Shown: piece after piece, positions 46,980 to 55,647 of the stretch | Layout of the letters: each line of letters starts with the position of its first letter | Position numbering within the stretch: the first letter of the stretch is position 1 | Origin: CAZQFV01 sp964613665 | GTDB lineage: Bacteria > Chloroflexota > Chloroflexia > DTKN01 | Direction: 5' to 3' | DNA: 64,000 nt | NCBI GenBank assembly: GCA_964613665.1 | Contig: CAZTIG010000002.1 | Span: 1-64,000 of the forward strand | Translations under genes and position numbers: made by a program | Notes under the pieces: generated by a model | Databases searched by the model: none | Told to the model about the DNA's origin: nothing | Seen by the model: only the letters and a program-made list of their open reading frames with translations

Positions 46980-47095
46980 ACTGGCAGGCTCCTGCAACCT
47001 GGCCGGCCGGGACTGCGTACTATCACTGGCCGGCTGCCATGTCTGACGCTGGGTCGACACCAAGGCATGAGGCGGCAGCCACAGAGGAGGAAACG

Positions 47096-48070
47096 ATGGA
47101 CTATGGCAAGGTGCTGAGCCGCGGCTGGTCGATCACCTGGCGCTGGAAGATCCTGTGGGTCCTGGCCTTCCTGTCTGCCCTGGGCAGCGGTGGGCCGAAC
47201 TGGAACCCCATCAACTACCAGTTCACCGACGTGGACCTGCGCGGCTGGGACTGGCCGGGCATGTGGCGCTGGGAGTGGCAGGAAGCATGGCCGGCCGTCG
47301 TCCTCGGGGTCCTCGCCCTGGCCCTCGTCATCGGCCTGGCGCTGTGGGTTGTCTCGATCTTTGCCCAGGGCGGGCTGATCGCGGGGGTGCGGCAGGTGGA
47401 GGAAGAAGGCTCCACCAGCTTCCGGCGGGCCTGGCGGGCCGGCGCGCCCCACTTCTGGAGCCTGCTGGTCGTGCGGCTCATCTTCATCCTCGGCGGTTTC
47501 CTGCTGGCCGCGCTCCTCTTCGCCGCCATCGTGGCCATCGCCCTGGCCACGGGGGTCAGCGTGGCCCACAGAGCGGCTCCCGGGGTAGCCGGGCCACTCT
47601 TCGCCATGCTGGCCTGCTGCTTCATCCCCCTGTGCTGCCTGGTGATCCCCGCTGCCGCGCTCGTCTACCTAATCATGACCTATGCCGATCGGGCCATCGT
47701 GCTGGAGAACAAGGGGGCCGTCCAGGGGCTGGCGCGGGCCTGGGAGGTGTTCAGGAGGAACGTGGGGCCGAGCCTGCTGTTGCTGCTCATCTACGTCGGC
47801 ATCGGGCTCGGCGTGGGCATCGCGATCGGGTTGGTCCTGCTGGTCATCGCCGTGCCGGTCTTCCTGGCGCTCTTCGCCACCGAGCCCGCGCTGTGGTGGA
47901 TCGCCCCCATCGTCGGCGGCGGACTGGTGATCGCGGTGCTGAGCGCGCTCCTGAACAGCATCATCACCGCCTTTGTCTCGGCCGGATGGACGCTGGCCTA
48001 CCGCCAGATGGCCGGCCTGGTGCCGGCGGCGGCCGTGCCGCCACCGCCGGAGGTCCGCTCCCAGGGGTAG
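47096..48070 (+). CDS. Multi-pass membrane protein of unknown function
   Basis: A 324-residue protein; ATG 47096 follows GAGGAGGAAA. I do not recognise a named family. It has an amphipathic start (MDYGKVLSRGWSITWRWKILWV), a polar Trp-rich loop (about 40-65) and about six membrane segments. Between them lie EEEGSTSFRRAWRAG and DRAIVLENKGAVQGLARAWEVFRRNVG, which look like amphipathic helices on the inner face. The repeated pattern, in which an amphipathic helix precedes a pair of long hydrophobic helices, suggests two related halves. It stands alone after the 2-oxoacid oxidoreductase operon and is followed by a terminator. Confidence 0.75.
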   Translation: MDYGKVLSRGWSITWRWKILWVLAFLSALGSGGPNWNPINYQFTDVDLRGWDWPGMWRWEWQEAWPAVVLGVLALALVIGLALWVVSIFAQGGLIAGVRQVEEEGSTSFRRAWRAGAPHFWSLLVVRLIFILGGFLLAALLFAAIVAIALATGVSVAHRAAPGVAGPLFAMLACCFIPLCCLVIPAAALVYLIMTYADRAIVLENKGAVQGLARAWEVFRRNVGPSLLLLLIYVGIGLGVGIAIGLVLLVIAVPVFLALFATEPALWWIAPIVGGGLVIAVLSALLNSIITAFVSAGWTLAYRQMAGLVPAAAVPPPPEVRSQG

Positions 48071-48092
48071 CGGGCTGACTCGCTCACGATCG

Positions 48093-48125
48093 CAGCGCCG
48101 GGAGTGCATCCCGGCGCTGTCGTTT
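48093..48125 (+). terminator. Intrinsic terminator after the membrane protein gene
   Basis: CAGCGCCGGGA (48093-48103) and TCCCGGCGCTG (48109-48119) form a perfect 11-bp stem with a 5-nt loop, followed by TCGTTT. It sits between two convergent genes. Confidence 0.7.
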
Positions 48126-48184
48126 GTCAGATGTCGCCCCACTGCAGCTGGCCGTGAGGAGCATGCCGATTCCGCACCGCGCGA

Positions 48185-50083
48185 TCAGCCGCCCGCCTCC
48201 TCCGCTACCTGAGCCCACTCCTGGTACAGCCGGCCTAGCTGCACCTGCAGCCGCTCGTGCTCGCGGGCCAGCTCCAGCAGCCGGCCGACGCGGCGCTCGT
48301 CGCTGGCGCAGGCCATCTCCTCCTCCAGCGCCGTGCGCTGCTCCTCCAGCGCTCCAATCTCCTTCTCCAGCCCCTCGAGCCGCACGGCCAGCTCGCGCTG
48401 CCGGCGGGCCTGCGGCGATTCGACCCGGCGCCGTGCGGCACGCCTGGTCGGCTCCTCCTTTTGCGGGGGCGCGGCAACCTGGCGCTCCCGCCACTCCAGG
48501 TAATCGCTGTAGTTCCCAGGAAAGACCACCAGCCGGCCGGCCTCGATCGACCAGATCTGTGTGGCCAGCGCATCGATGAGGGCGCGGTCGTGCGAGACCA
48601 GCAGCAGTGTGCCCTCGTAGGCCGAAAGGACCCCCTCCAGCGCCTCACGGGCGGGGATGTCCAGATGGTTGGTGGGCTCATCCAGCAGCAGGAAATTGGC
48701 CGACGTCAGGGTGAGCCGGGCCAGGGCCACACGGCTGCGCTCGCCGCCGCTCAAGTCGCCCAGGCGCTTGTAGATCTCGTCGCCGGAGAAGAGAAAGCGG
48801 CCCAGGAGGTGCCGGGCACGCGGCTCACCGATCGCGCTGCTCTGCTGGATCGCCTCCAGCACGGTCTGCTCGGGGTCCATCCAGGCGTGGGTCTGGGCAA
48901 AGTAGCCCGTGCTGACGCCACGGCCCAGCTGCAGGTGGCCGGCCTGCGGCAGCATCTCGCCCAATATGCTGCGCAAGAAAGTGGTCTTGCCGCAGCCGTT
49001 CGGGCCGATCAGCGCCACCCGCTCCAGCCGGCGCACGGTGAGCTCGGGGCAAGTGAAGAGGGGCGGCCGGCCCGGGAAGCCGATCGCCAGGCCCTCCTCG
49101 GCGCCCAGGACGACCTCGCCGCTGCGCAGGCCGGCCTGCAGGCCAATCTGCAGGGCGCGGTGCTCGCGCGGGCGGGCCAGGCGTTCGATGTGGGCCAGTT
49201 TCTTCTCCCGCCCACGGGCCTCGCGGGCCCGCTGGCCGGCCTTGTACCGGCGAATAAAGGCCTCTTCCCGGGCAATGTGCTCCTGCTGAGCCTCGTACTC
49301 GGCCTGGCGGCGGGCCAGCCGCTCCGCCTTCAGATCGAGGAAGCGGCTGTAGTTGCCCGGGTAGGACTCCAGACTGCCGAAATCCAGGTCCCACGTGTCG
49401 GTGGCCACGTGGTCCAGGAAGCGACGGTCGTGGGAGATGACGACCAGGCTGCCGCGATAGCGGACCAGGAAGCGCTCCAGCCACTCGATGGCCTCGATAT
49501 CCAGGTGGTTGGTGGGCTCGTCCAACAGGAGGAGATCGGGCTGGCGCAGCAGCGTCACGGCCAGGGCCAGACGGGTCCGCTGCCCGCCGCTCAGGCTCTC
49601 GGCCGGCCGGTCAAGTTCCTCCGGGCGAAAGCCCAGGCCGGCCAGCGTCTCGCGGACGCGGCGATCGTAGTCGTAGCCCCCGGCGTGCTCGAAGCGCACC
49701 TGCAGGTCGGCGTAGCGCTGGGAGATCGCCTCCCAGTCGGCCGTCGACGCAGCAGCCATGGCCGCCTCCTGCTCGCGCAGCTGGGCCTCCATCGCCAGCA
49801 GGTCGGGGAAGGCCCCGCGGCCCACCTCGACGATGGGGCCGCGCAGCTCCAGGTCCACCTCCTGGGTCAGGTAGGCCGCCCGCAGGCCGCGGGCGCGGAT
49901 GATCTCGCCGGCGTCGATCTCCTCCCGGCCGGCCAGAATCCGCAGGAGGGTGCTCTTGCCGGCCCCGTTCACGCCGACCAGGGCAATGCGCTGGCCGGCG
50001 AGGATGTGCAAGGTGAGGCCGCGAAAGACCTCCACCGCGCCGTAGCTCTTGCTCAGGTTGTGGGCAGCCAGGATCGTGCTCAT
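48185..50083 (-). CDS. ABC-F family ATPase (translation factor type)
   Basis: A 632-residue protein with two nucleotide-binding domains and no membrane segments. The first has GVNGAGKSTLLRIL, LSGGQRTRLALAVTLL and LLLDEPTNHLDIEAIEWLE. The second has GPNGCGKTTFLRSI, LSGGERSRVALARLTL and LLLDEPTNHLDIPAREAL. The linker between them (about 235-300) is Arg/Lys/Glu-rich, as in ABC-F proteins that enter the ribosomal E site. The C-terminal tail is a coiled coil (about 540-630). Members rescue stalled ribosomes or protect them from antibiotics; a resistance role cannot be claimed from sequence alone. It is last in a minus-strand run behind the activase genes. Confidence 0.93.
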   Translation of the reverse strand: MSTILAAHNLSKSYGAVEVFRGLTLHILAGQRIALVGVNGAGKSTLLRILAGREEIDAGEIIRARGLRAAYLTQEVDLELRGPIVEVGRGAFPDLLAMEAQLREQEAAMAAASTADWEAISQRYADLQVRFEHAGGYDYDRRVRETLAGLGFRPEELDRPAESLSGGQRTRLALAVTLLRQPDLLLLDEPTNHLDIEAIEWLERFLVRYRGSLVVISHDRRFLDHVATDTWDLDFGSLESYPGNYSRFLDLKAERLARRQAEYEAQQEHIAREEAFIRRYKAGQRAREARGREKKLAHIERLARPREHRALQIGLQAGLRSGEVVLGAEEGLAIGFPGRPPLFTCPELTVRRLERVALIGPNGCGKTTFLRSILGEMLPQAGHLQLGRGVSTGYFAQTHAWMDPEQTVLEAIQQSSAIGEPRARHLLGRFLFSGDEIYKRLGDLSGGERSRVALARLTLTSANFLLLDEPTNHLDIPAREALEGVLSAYEGTLLLVSHDRALIDALATQIWSIEAGRLVVFPGNYSDYLEWRERQVAAPPQKEEPTRRAARRRVESPQARRQRELAVRLEGLEKEIGALEEQRTALEEEMACASDERRVGRLLELAREHERLQVQLGRLYQEWAQVAEEAGG

Positions 50084-50110
50084 GGCAGCAGTCGCCTCTC
50101 ACGTGTCCTC

Positions 50111-51064
50111 TCAGACAACCTCCCAGCGCTCGCAGCGCCCACCCCAACGGGCAATCACCTGGCCGTCCATGCGGATCTGCACGATCTCGCACAGGTTGGG
50201 GCAGGCATGGCACTCGAAGGAGTTGGTATGGTACTCTGCCAGGGCGACGTCAAAGCCCCGGAAGCGCGTGTCGGCACGGTTGGTCCACTCGCGGACCAGC
50301 AGCGCTGCCCCCAGCGCCCCCATCACCTCGTGGTAGGGCGGGACGATGACCTCGCACCTCAGCAGTTCCTGGAAAGCCCGCACCACCCCCACGTTGGCGG
50401 CCACGCCGCCCTGGAAGACGACCGGCGCCCTGGGCGTCTTGCCCAGGGCCAGGTTGTTGAGGTAGTTGCGCACCAGCGCCTGGCAGAGGCCATAGAGGAT
50501 GTCATCCAGGGGATGGCCCATCTGCTGCTTGTGGACCATGTCGGACTCGGCAAAGACGGTACAGCGGCCGGCGATGCGCACCGGGTGGTCGGACAGCATC
50601 GCCCGCCGGCCCAGCTCCTCGACGGCCATGCCCAGGCGCTGGGCCTGCTGCTCCAGGAACGAGCCCGTCCCGGCAGCGCAGACGCTGTTCATGGCAAAAT
50701 CCACGACGACGCCGTCCTCCAGGACGATCAGCTTGGAGTCCTGCCCGCCGATGTCCATCACCGTGCGCACGTCGGGGACGAGATGCACGGCCGCGACAGC
50801 GTGGGCGGTGATCTCGTTCTTGACCAGGTCGGCCCCGATGATGACGTCGGCCAGCTGCCGGCCGCTGCCCGTGGTACCCACGCCGGCCACGCGCACCGAG
50901 ACGGGCAAGGTCGCCTGGAGCTGGCGCAGCCCTTCCTGGATGGCCTCGATTGGTCGGCCGGCCGTGCGGCGGTAGAGCGAGGTAACGCGTTGGCCAGACC
51001 GGTCCACCACGGCGAACTTGGTCGTCACCGAACCCACGTCGATGCCCAGGAACACATCATCCAA
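50111..51064 (-). CDS. 2-Hydroxyacyl-CoA dehydratase-type activase (BadF/BcrAD family)
   Basis: A 317-residue protein of the ASKHA fold. FLGIDVGSVTTKFAVVD is the phosphate-binding start. GVGTTGSGRQLADVIIGADLVKNEI, VMDIGGQDSKLI and NSVCAAGTGSFLEQQAQRLG carry the fold. Cysteines in VCAAGTGS and AGRCTVFAESDMVHKQQ are in the positions that bridge a [4Fe-4S] cluster across the dimer. The family uses ATP to drive low-potential electron transfer to a dehydratase or reductase. Its C terminus adds CHACPNLCEIV, a further Cys motif. It overlaps the next gene upstream by 8 nt and acts with the two COG3580/3581-like proteins. Confidence 0.9.
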   Translation of the reverse strand: MDDVFLGIDVGSVTTKFAVVDRSGQRVTSLYRRTAGRPIEAIQEGLRQLQATLPVSVRVAGVGTTGSGRQLADVIIGADLVKNEITAHAVAAVHLVPDVRTVMDIGGQDSKLIVLEDGVVVDFAMNSVCAAGTGSFLEQQAQRLGMAVEELGRRAMLSDHPVRIAGRCTVFAESDMVHKQQMGHPLDDILYGLCQALVRNYLNNLALGKTPRAPVVFQGGVAANVGVVRAFQELLRCEVIVPPYHEVMGALGAALLVREWTNRADTRFRGFDVALAEYHTNSFECHACPNLCEIVQIRMDGQVIARWGGRCERWEVV

Positions 51065-51989
51065 CGAAGCCCCTCCTGCGGTTCACCATGTCCACAAAGG
51101 CTTCCAGGCGGGTGACCAGGCCGGCCTCGCCTCCGTGCTCGTCCAGGGTCAGAGCCATGGCCGGGACACCGGACTGGCCGGCCAACCGCTGCACCTCCTC
51201 CAGCATGACCGCATCCGGTCCGCAGCCAAAGGCGGCCACCGCGATGATCCCGGCCGCCTCGCCCTGGTCGAGAGCCAGGCGGGCCGCTCCGATCAACTCG
51301 TACTCAAAGGTCCAGTAGTCCGCCGAGGGCCAGGGGCCCAGCCGCTCCGGGGTCAGCGGCTGTACCCCCAGGCGGGCCAGGGTGGACAGCAGCCGGTGGT
51401 TGACGAACGGGTCGTAGAGGTTGTAGGGGTGGCCGATCACGGCAACCGTCAGGCCGTTGCCGCTGGGCAGCGGGCTGGGCTCGGGCCGGCCATAGCTCTC
51501 GGGAGTGGCGCGGCCCTCCAGCATGGCCGCACGAGCCAGCAAGTACGCGGCCCAGCCCGCCATAGCCGCCTCGCGCAGCGCCAGCGGGTTGTAGGTCAGG
51601 CGCGTGCCGACCTCCCACACCAGACCCCACAGGGCCCGCGGCTTGCCCAAGTCGATGTCCGGCGCGATCAACGGCGGCAGATCGGGCATGGCCGCCTGCA
51701 GCAAGTCAGGCAGGCCGATCAGCCGGGCGCAGTTGGTGGAACCCGCCGCCAGGCGGTAAATGGCGGGCACCAGGAGCGCATCCACCTGACCGATCAGGGC
51801 GCGCACGTGACCGTAGCAGAGCTTCAGCGGCAGGCAGGTCTCGGCCACGCTGTAGGCAGCGCCGGCCTCCAGCGTGGCCCGGGTTGTCGGCGGCGAGACC
51901 ACCACCTCCGCTCCCAGTCGCTGGAAAAAGACCTCCCAGGCCGGATGGAAGCGGAAGAAGGAGAGGGCCCGCGGCACACCGATGCGCAT
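51057..51989 (-). CDS. Activase-associated protein, DUF2229/HgdB-like (first type)
   Basis: A 310-residue protein starting MRIGVPRALSFFRFHPAWEVFFQRLGAEV, the usual start of the acyl-CoA dehydratase activase-related group. Conserved Cys-bearing segments are VAETCLPLKLCYGHV (about 48-62), AAGSTNCARLIGLPD and VAAFGCGPDAVMLEEV. IGHPYNLYDPFVNHRLLSTL and TLDEHGGEAGLVTRLEAFVDMV also belong to the group. In related Firmicutes, these parts and the activase occur in a single polypeptide of more than 1000 residues; here they are separate genes. The substrate of the system is not known. Confidence 0.8.
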   Translation of the reverse strand: MRIGVPRALSFFRFHPAWEVFFQRLGAEVVVSPPTTRATLEAGAAYSVAETCLPLKLCYGHVRALIGQVDALLVPAIYRLAAGSTNCARLIGLPDLLQAAMPDLPPLIAPDIDLGKPRALWGLVWEVGTRLTYNPLALREAAMAGWAAYLLARAAMLEGRATPESYGRPEPSPLPSGNGLTVAVIGHPYNLYDPFVNHRLLSTLARLGVQPLTPERLGPWPSADYWTFEYELIGAARLALDQGEAAGIIAVAAFGCGPDAVMLEEVQRLAGQSGVPAMALTLDEHGGEAGLVTRLEAFVDMVNRRRGFVG

Positions 51990-51992
51990 GGC

Positions 51993-53087
51993 CTACCCCC
52001 GCCGCCGCTGCGCCGCCCGCAGCATGTCCACAAAGGCCTCCAGGCGCGTCATAACGCCCGCGCGGCCGGTGTGCTCGTCAAAGGACAGGTTCAGCACCGG
52101 GATACCGCGTTCGCGCTGCAGCGCCACCAGCGCCCCCTGGGCGACCACCTCGGGGGTGCAGTTGAAAGGGGCCACATGGATCAGCCCATCCACCTCGTCC
52201 AGTTGGGTCATCAGCGCCGCCTCGCCAACCACCGTCTGGGCAAAGCCGCCCACGTCTCGACGCAGATAGCGCCGGCCGGCCTGCAGGGCCCGCGACCAGC
52301 GGTCCTGGGCCAGTGGCCGCGGCATCGGCAGCACGATCTGGCCCGTATAGTGGAACCAGCGGTGGACCTCGACTCCCATCCTGCCCAGCTCGACCTCCAG
52401 GTTGTGATTGAGAAAGGGGGTCAGGATCGTGTAGAGATCCCCGACCAGGCCGATGCGCAGGACGGGCCGGTCCAACTGGGCCACGCAGCGGACCTCGTCC
52501 ACGATGCTCTCCTTCTCGCCGTTCAGCTCCTGCCGGCTGCGCAGCGCCTGGAGGCGCTCCACCGCCCGCGCGTAGGCACGCTCGGTGGCCCCGCGCTCCT
52601 GCTCCCGTGGCCGCACCCGCAGCGTCCAGGTCTCCAGGTCGTCGGTCAGGGTCAGGAGGGCCAGCAGGAAACGGAACGGGGCGATCAGCTCATGGACAGC
52701 TCGCTGCTCGCTAAAGGCCCCGGTCAGGCGGAACATGTCCTGCCACACGCGGTAGAGGTCGAAAGTGTGAGCACGGACTGTGAAACCCATCTCGCCCAGC
52801 CGCTGCAGGTGTTGGCCGGCCGAGTAGCCCAGGCGGCAGGTCCCGGGCCCGCCCAGCATGACGATTTCCTGGGCCCCGCGCTCGGCAGCCTCGACGTAGC
52901 TGCCGAACAGGAGCTTGCAGGGGATACAGAGCGTCTCCGGCGTGTGGCGGATGCCGATGTCCAGCGTCCGCCGCGAGGTAGGCGGCAGCGCCACCACTTC
53001 CATGCCCAGGAGATGGAGGTACTTTTCCGCAACCAGGCTCAGGAATCCCAGGGGGGGAAAGGCCACCCGCCGTGCCGCCGCCGTCAT
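51993..53087 (-). CDS. Activase-associated protein, DUF2229/HgdB-like (second type)
   Basis: A 364-residue protein. The ATG at 53087 overlaps the stop of the upstream lipoprotein gene (ATGA), and there is no independent ribosome site. It is a homologue of the next gene but longer: MEVVALPPTSRRTLDIGIRHTPETLCIPCKLLFGS (Cys pair CIPCK), LGGPGTCRLGYSAGQHLQ, IGLVGDLYTILTPFLNHNLEVELGRMGV, HVAPFNCTPEVVAQG and LNLSFDEHTGRAGVMTRLEAFVDML. The Cys residues probably bind an iron-sulfur cluster as in HgdA/B-type dehydratase subunits. Both share the DEHxGxAGxxTRLEAFVDM end. Confidence 0.8.
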   Translation of the reverse strand: MTAAARRVAFPPLGFLSLVAEKYLHLLGMEVVALPPTSRRTLDIGIRHTPETLCIPCKLLFGSYVEAAERGAQEIVMLGGPGTCRLGYSAGQHLQRLGEMGFTVRAHTFDLYRVWQDMFRLTGAFSEQRAVHELIAPFRFLLALLTLTDDLETWTLRVRPREQERGATERAYARAVERLQALRSRQELNGEKESIVDEVRCVAQLDRPVLRIGLVGDLYTILTPFLNHNLEVELGRMGVEVHRWFHYTGQIVLPMPRPLAQDRWSRALQAGRRYLRRDVGGFAQTVVGEAALMTQLDEVDGLIHVAPFNCTPEVVAQGALVALQRERGIPVLNLSFDEHTGRAGVMTRLEAFVDMLRAAQRRRG

Positions 53088-53890
53088 TTCGGGGGAGTCA
53101 ACGGCGCCACCTGCCCGACCTGAGAGATCTCGCTGTGGGCCGACAGCGAACCCTGCTCGGTGCCCTGGGTCCAGGTGGTCTGTAGGTCGCTCTTCAGGAT
53201 CGCCCCGGCCTCGGAGACCCAGACAAAGCCGTTCGCCGTGTAGCTGGTGCCGCTGCGCGCCTGGACGTAGGCGGCGGCCCACTGCTCGAAGTTGGCGCTG
53301 TACTTGATCGCCGGAATCCCGTTGACCGCCTCCGGCCCGACGGGCTGCAGATTGGACATCCCCAGGTACAGCAACTGAAAGGGGGACTGGTAGGCCGCAG
53401 CCAGCGCGCTCACCTGGTCGCCGGACTGCACGCCGATGTCCATGTACATGCCCTGTTGGCCGATGTACACGTGCTGTTCGATGTAGTAGAGGTCTAGGAC
53501 GGGCTGCCCTTCCTCCTTGTCGTAGGCCACGATGTGAAAGTTGCCTGCGGCGTCGATGTCCTCGACTACCCGCAGATAGGTGGGAGCCTTGCCCGCCTCC
53601 TGGACGTTCAACACCCCCTCGTAGTGATAGCCTCCCAGCTGCGCCAGCGCCGCCGCCTGGTTGTTCAAGTCCACGACAATGCCGGGCGTTGTGTCGCCGG
53701 CCGGGCTGGGAAGGGGTTGCTGGGCCTCGGTCACAGCAGGCATAGCGGTCGGGGGCACCGCGGTGGCGCGCGGCATCTCGGTCGCCTGGGGAGCAGGCTG
53801 CGCGGTCGCCTGGGCACCACAGGCCGCGAGCACCAGGCCCATGAACGCGATCGCGATCATGACGCAGGCAGTGTGCTTTCCACGATACAT
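53084..53890 (-). CDS. Lipoprotein, LppX/LprG-like fold possible
   Basis: A 268-residue protein; ATG 53890 follows AGGAGG by 5 nt. The signal peptide ends in LVLAAC, followed by a Thr/Pro/Ala-rich linker (about 25-60). The mature part (YHYEGVLNVQEAG, FHIVAYDKEE, LYYIEQHVYIGQQG, FVWVSEAGAILKSDLQTTW) alternates beta strands in the way of LppX/LprG/LolA-like half-barrels that carry lipids, but this is a weak resemblance. It is the first gene of the activase run and is translationally coupled to the next gene. The 221 nt upstream hold no promoter that I can support. Confidence 0.7.
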   Translation of the reverse strand: MYRGKHTACVMIAIAFMGLVLAACGAQATAQPAPQATEMPRATAVPPTAMPAVTEAQQPLPSPAGDTTPGIVVDLNNQAAALAQLGGYHYEGVLNVQEAGKAPTYLRVVEDIDAAGNFHIVAYDKEEGQPVLDLYYIEQHVYIGQQGMYMDIGVQSGDQVSALAAAYQSPFQLLYLGMSNLQPVGPEAVNGIPAIKYSANFEQWAAAYVQARSGTSYTANGFVWVSEAGAILKSDLQTTWTQGTEQGSLSAHSEISQVGQVAPLTPPK

Positions 53891-54111
53891 CTTCTCCTCC
53901 TTTGGTTCCCACGAAGGAACCTGTGCCGGAACGACAGCAATCCCGGTCGCCGCTGCCAGGGCCAACGGCTCACGAGGCGTGAGCGGCGCGGGAGAGATCT
54001 CCACACGCCCCCGGCCTCGGCCACGGGGCTGAGCCATGTGGGCCAGCATAGCCATCCACGAAGGGGCCGGCCGGGCCGGTAGGCGAATGGCGCCGTCCAG
54101 GAGACCACGAC

Positions 54112-54792
54112 CTACTCCCCCTTGCGGCGAGGGGAGGCCAGAGCCCGGCGCTCAGTACGGCTGCGCAGCCAGCGCGCCCAGACCGGCACAGGAGCCGGCA
54201 GGCCGAGATCCCTGCGCCGGGCCTCGGCGCAGACCCCCAACAAGCGATGCAGAGCGCTCAGCTGTACGCCGACAGCCAGCACCCACAGGGCGATGCGCAG
54301 CTGGCTAGCGAGCAGGCCGACCGCCAGGAGCAGCACGCGCAGCGATCGGACAAACAGGCCGACGTGGGAAGAGAAGCCGGCAGCCTCGGCGCGGGCCCGG
54401 GCATAGCTAAAGAGCAGCGCACCGGAGATGAACAGGTAGAGCAGGAGCAAGTCCGGCCACTCGCCCGACGGCAACAGGTAGAGCAGCACCCCCAGGCCGA
54501 TCAGCATCTCCGAGTAGCGATCCAGAGTCGAGTCCAGAAAGCCTCCCAGGTCGCTCTGCCGGCCGGTCACGCGGGCCAGTGCGCCATCGGTGGCGTCACA
54601 GAGGGCCGCCAGGAGCATCAGCCCGCCGGCCCAGGGCAGATGGCCCAGGGCCAACAGGGCCGCCGCGGCCGCACTCAGCACCGTACCGCTCAACGTCAGG
54701 GCCAGGGGGGAGATCGACGTGCGGGCCAGGGTCCGGGTCATCAGCCACTCGGCCAGGGCCCTGCCAGCACTTTCCAGGTCAGCGATACGCAT
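54112..54792 (-). CDS. CDP-alcohol phosphatidyltransferase
   Basis: A 226-residue membrane protein. ATG 54792 follows a GAGGGG box. The catalytic motif D-x2-DG-x2-AR-x8-G-x3-D-x3-D is complete: CDATDGALARVTGRQSDLGGFLDSTLDR (about 78-105). Five or six hydrophobic segments follow. The enzyme replaces CMP of a CDP-lipid with an alcohol such as glycerol phosphate or inositol phosphate, or the reverse. The short polar end is Arg-rich. It stands alone, divergent from the HExxH protein gene, and has a consensus promoter. Confidence 0.9.
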   Translation of the reverse strand: MRIADLESAGRALAEWLMTRTLARTSISPLALTLSGTVLSAAAAALLALGHLPWAGGLMLLAALCDATDGALARVTGRQSDLGGFLDSTLDRYSEMLIGLGVLLYLLPSGEWPDLLLLYLFISGALLFSYARARAEAAGFSSHVGLFVRSLRVLLLAVGLLASQLRIALWVLAVGVQLSALHRLLGVCAEARRRDLGLPAPVPVWARWLRSRTERRALASPRRKGE

Positions 54793-54844
54793 CGTGTCAC
54801 CCCTCGGCGGCAGCAATGGACCAGTTGGCGTGCCTCCACAGAGC

Positions 54845-54872
54845 ATTATATCCCCCCGGCTGGTGGTGTCAA
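54845..54872 (-). promoter_or_regulatory. Consensus promoter of the phosphatidyltransferase gene
   Basis: TTGACA (54872-54867), 16 bp, TATAAT (54850-54845) on the minus strand. Predicted start near 54838. Confidence 0.7.
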
Positions 54873-54883
54873 GTCCGGTTGCC

Positions 54884-54911
54884 TTGCCAGCGCCGGTTTC
54901 TGTGGTATGAT
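54884..54911 (+). promoter_or_regulatory. Promoter of the HExxH membrane protein gene
   Basis: TTGCCA (54884-54889), 16 bp, TATGAT (54906-54911). The two divergent -35 boxes are 11 bp apart. The leader to GTG 54934 is about 16 nt and holds its AGGAGG. Confidence 0.5.
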
Positions 54912-54933
54912 AGAAGGTCAAAGGAGGACGGCC

Positions 54934-55647
54934 GTGTTCTACGCCGGACTGGCCTGGCTCTTCCTGGCTGGAACATTATGTCTCTTCCTGGGCTACTGGG
55001 CCAAGCGCAGCGCCCTGGACATCCTGGCGCATGGTTTTGGCACGCGTTTCGCCCTGGCCCTGTACGCCATGCTGACACTGCCGGGCTTTTTCCTGCACGA
55101 GGGCGCCCACGCGTTGGCAGCGATCGTGCTGCGCGTGCCGCTCCGCGGGGTCACTTTCATCCCGCGCCACTCCCCCGAAAACCTGGCCGTCGGCGCCTCG
55201 GTGCAGGTCGAGGCGCGCGACCCGCTGCGCATGGCGCTGATCGCCCTGGCCCCGCTGCTGGCCGGCAGCGCCGCCCTGGGGCTCCTGAGCGGGACCCTGG
55301 GCGTGACGGGGTCCGACCTCCGCCCCTGGGTACGCCTGCCGCAGTGGGCCGCCGGCCTGGAATGGCGTGGGGCCACCTTCTGGCTGGTCGTCTACCTGAT
55401 CTGGTCCATCGGCGGCCACATGGCCCCCAGCCGGGGCGACATGGGTTTCGTCCAGCGCGGAGCCCTCGTGCTCCTGGCCCTCCTGGCCCTGGCCGGCGTG
55501 CTTCTCTCGCTCCTGGGGCCCTCCGCCGTCGACCCGGTGGGCAGTGTTCTGGCACGACTGGGCGATGGGCTGGCCATCGGCGCGGCCCTCAATGGGATAT
55601 TCCTCGTCCCGCTCATTCTCCTGAGCCGCCTGCTGCGGAGGCGATGA
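54934..55647 (+). CDS. HExxH membrane protein, M50-like
   Basis: A 237-residue protein. I chose GTG 54934, six nt after GGAGG; the upstream ATG (54907) lies in the -10 box of the promoter. It has about six membrane helices. The second carries FFLHEGAHALAAIVL, an HExxH zinc motif embedded in the membrane as in site-2-protease-like enzymes, and is followed by VPLRGVTFIPRHSPE. The C-terminal Asp-bearing LDG-type motif of M50 is not evident, so protease activity is uncertain. It may be a zinc-binding membrane protein of another role. The stop overlaps the next start. Confidence 0.75.
   Translation: MFYAGLAWLFLAGTLCLFLGYWAKRSALDILAHGFGTRFALALYAMLTLPGFFLHEGAHALAAIVLRVPLRGVTFIPRHSPENLAVGASVQVEARDPLRMALIALAPLLAGSAALGLLSGTLGVTGSDLRPWVRLPQWAAGLEWRGATFWLVVYLIWSIGGHMAPSRGDMGFVQRGALVLLALLALAGVLLSLLGPSAVDPVGSVLARLGDGLAIGAALNGIFLVPLILLSRLLRRR

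Noticed and set aside
47000..47060. A promoter before the multi-pass membrane protein gene (TACTAT near 47017)
   Set aside because: No acceptable -35 box lies 16-18 bp upstream, so I cannot support it.
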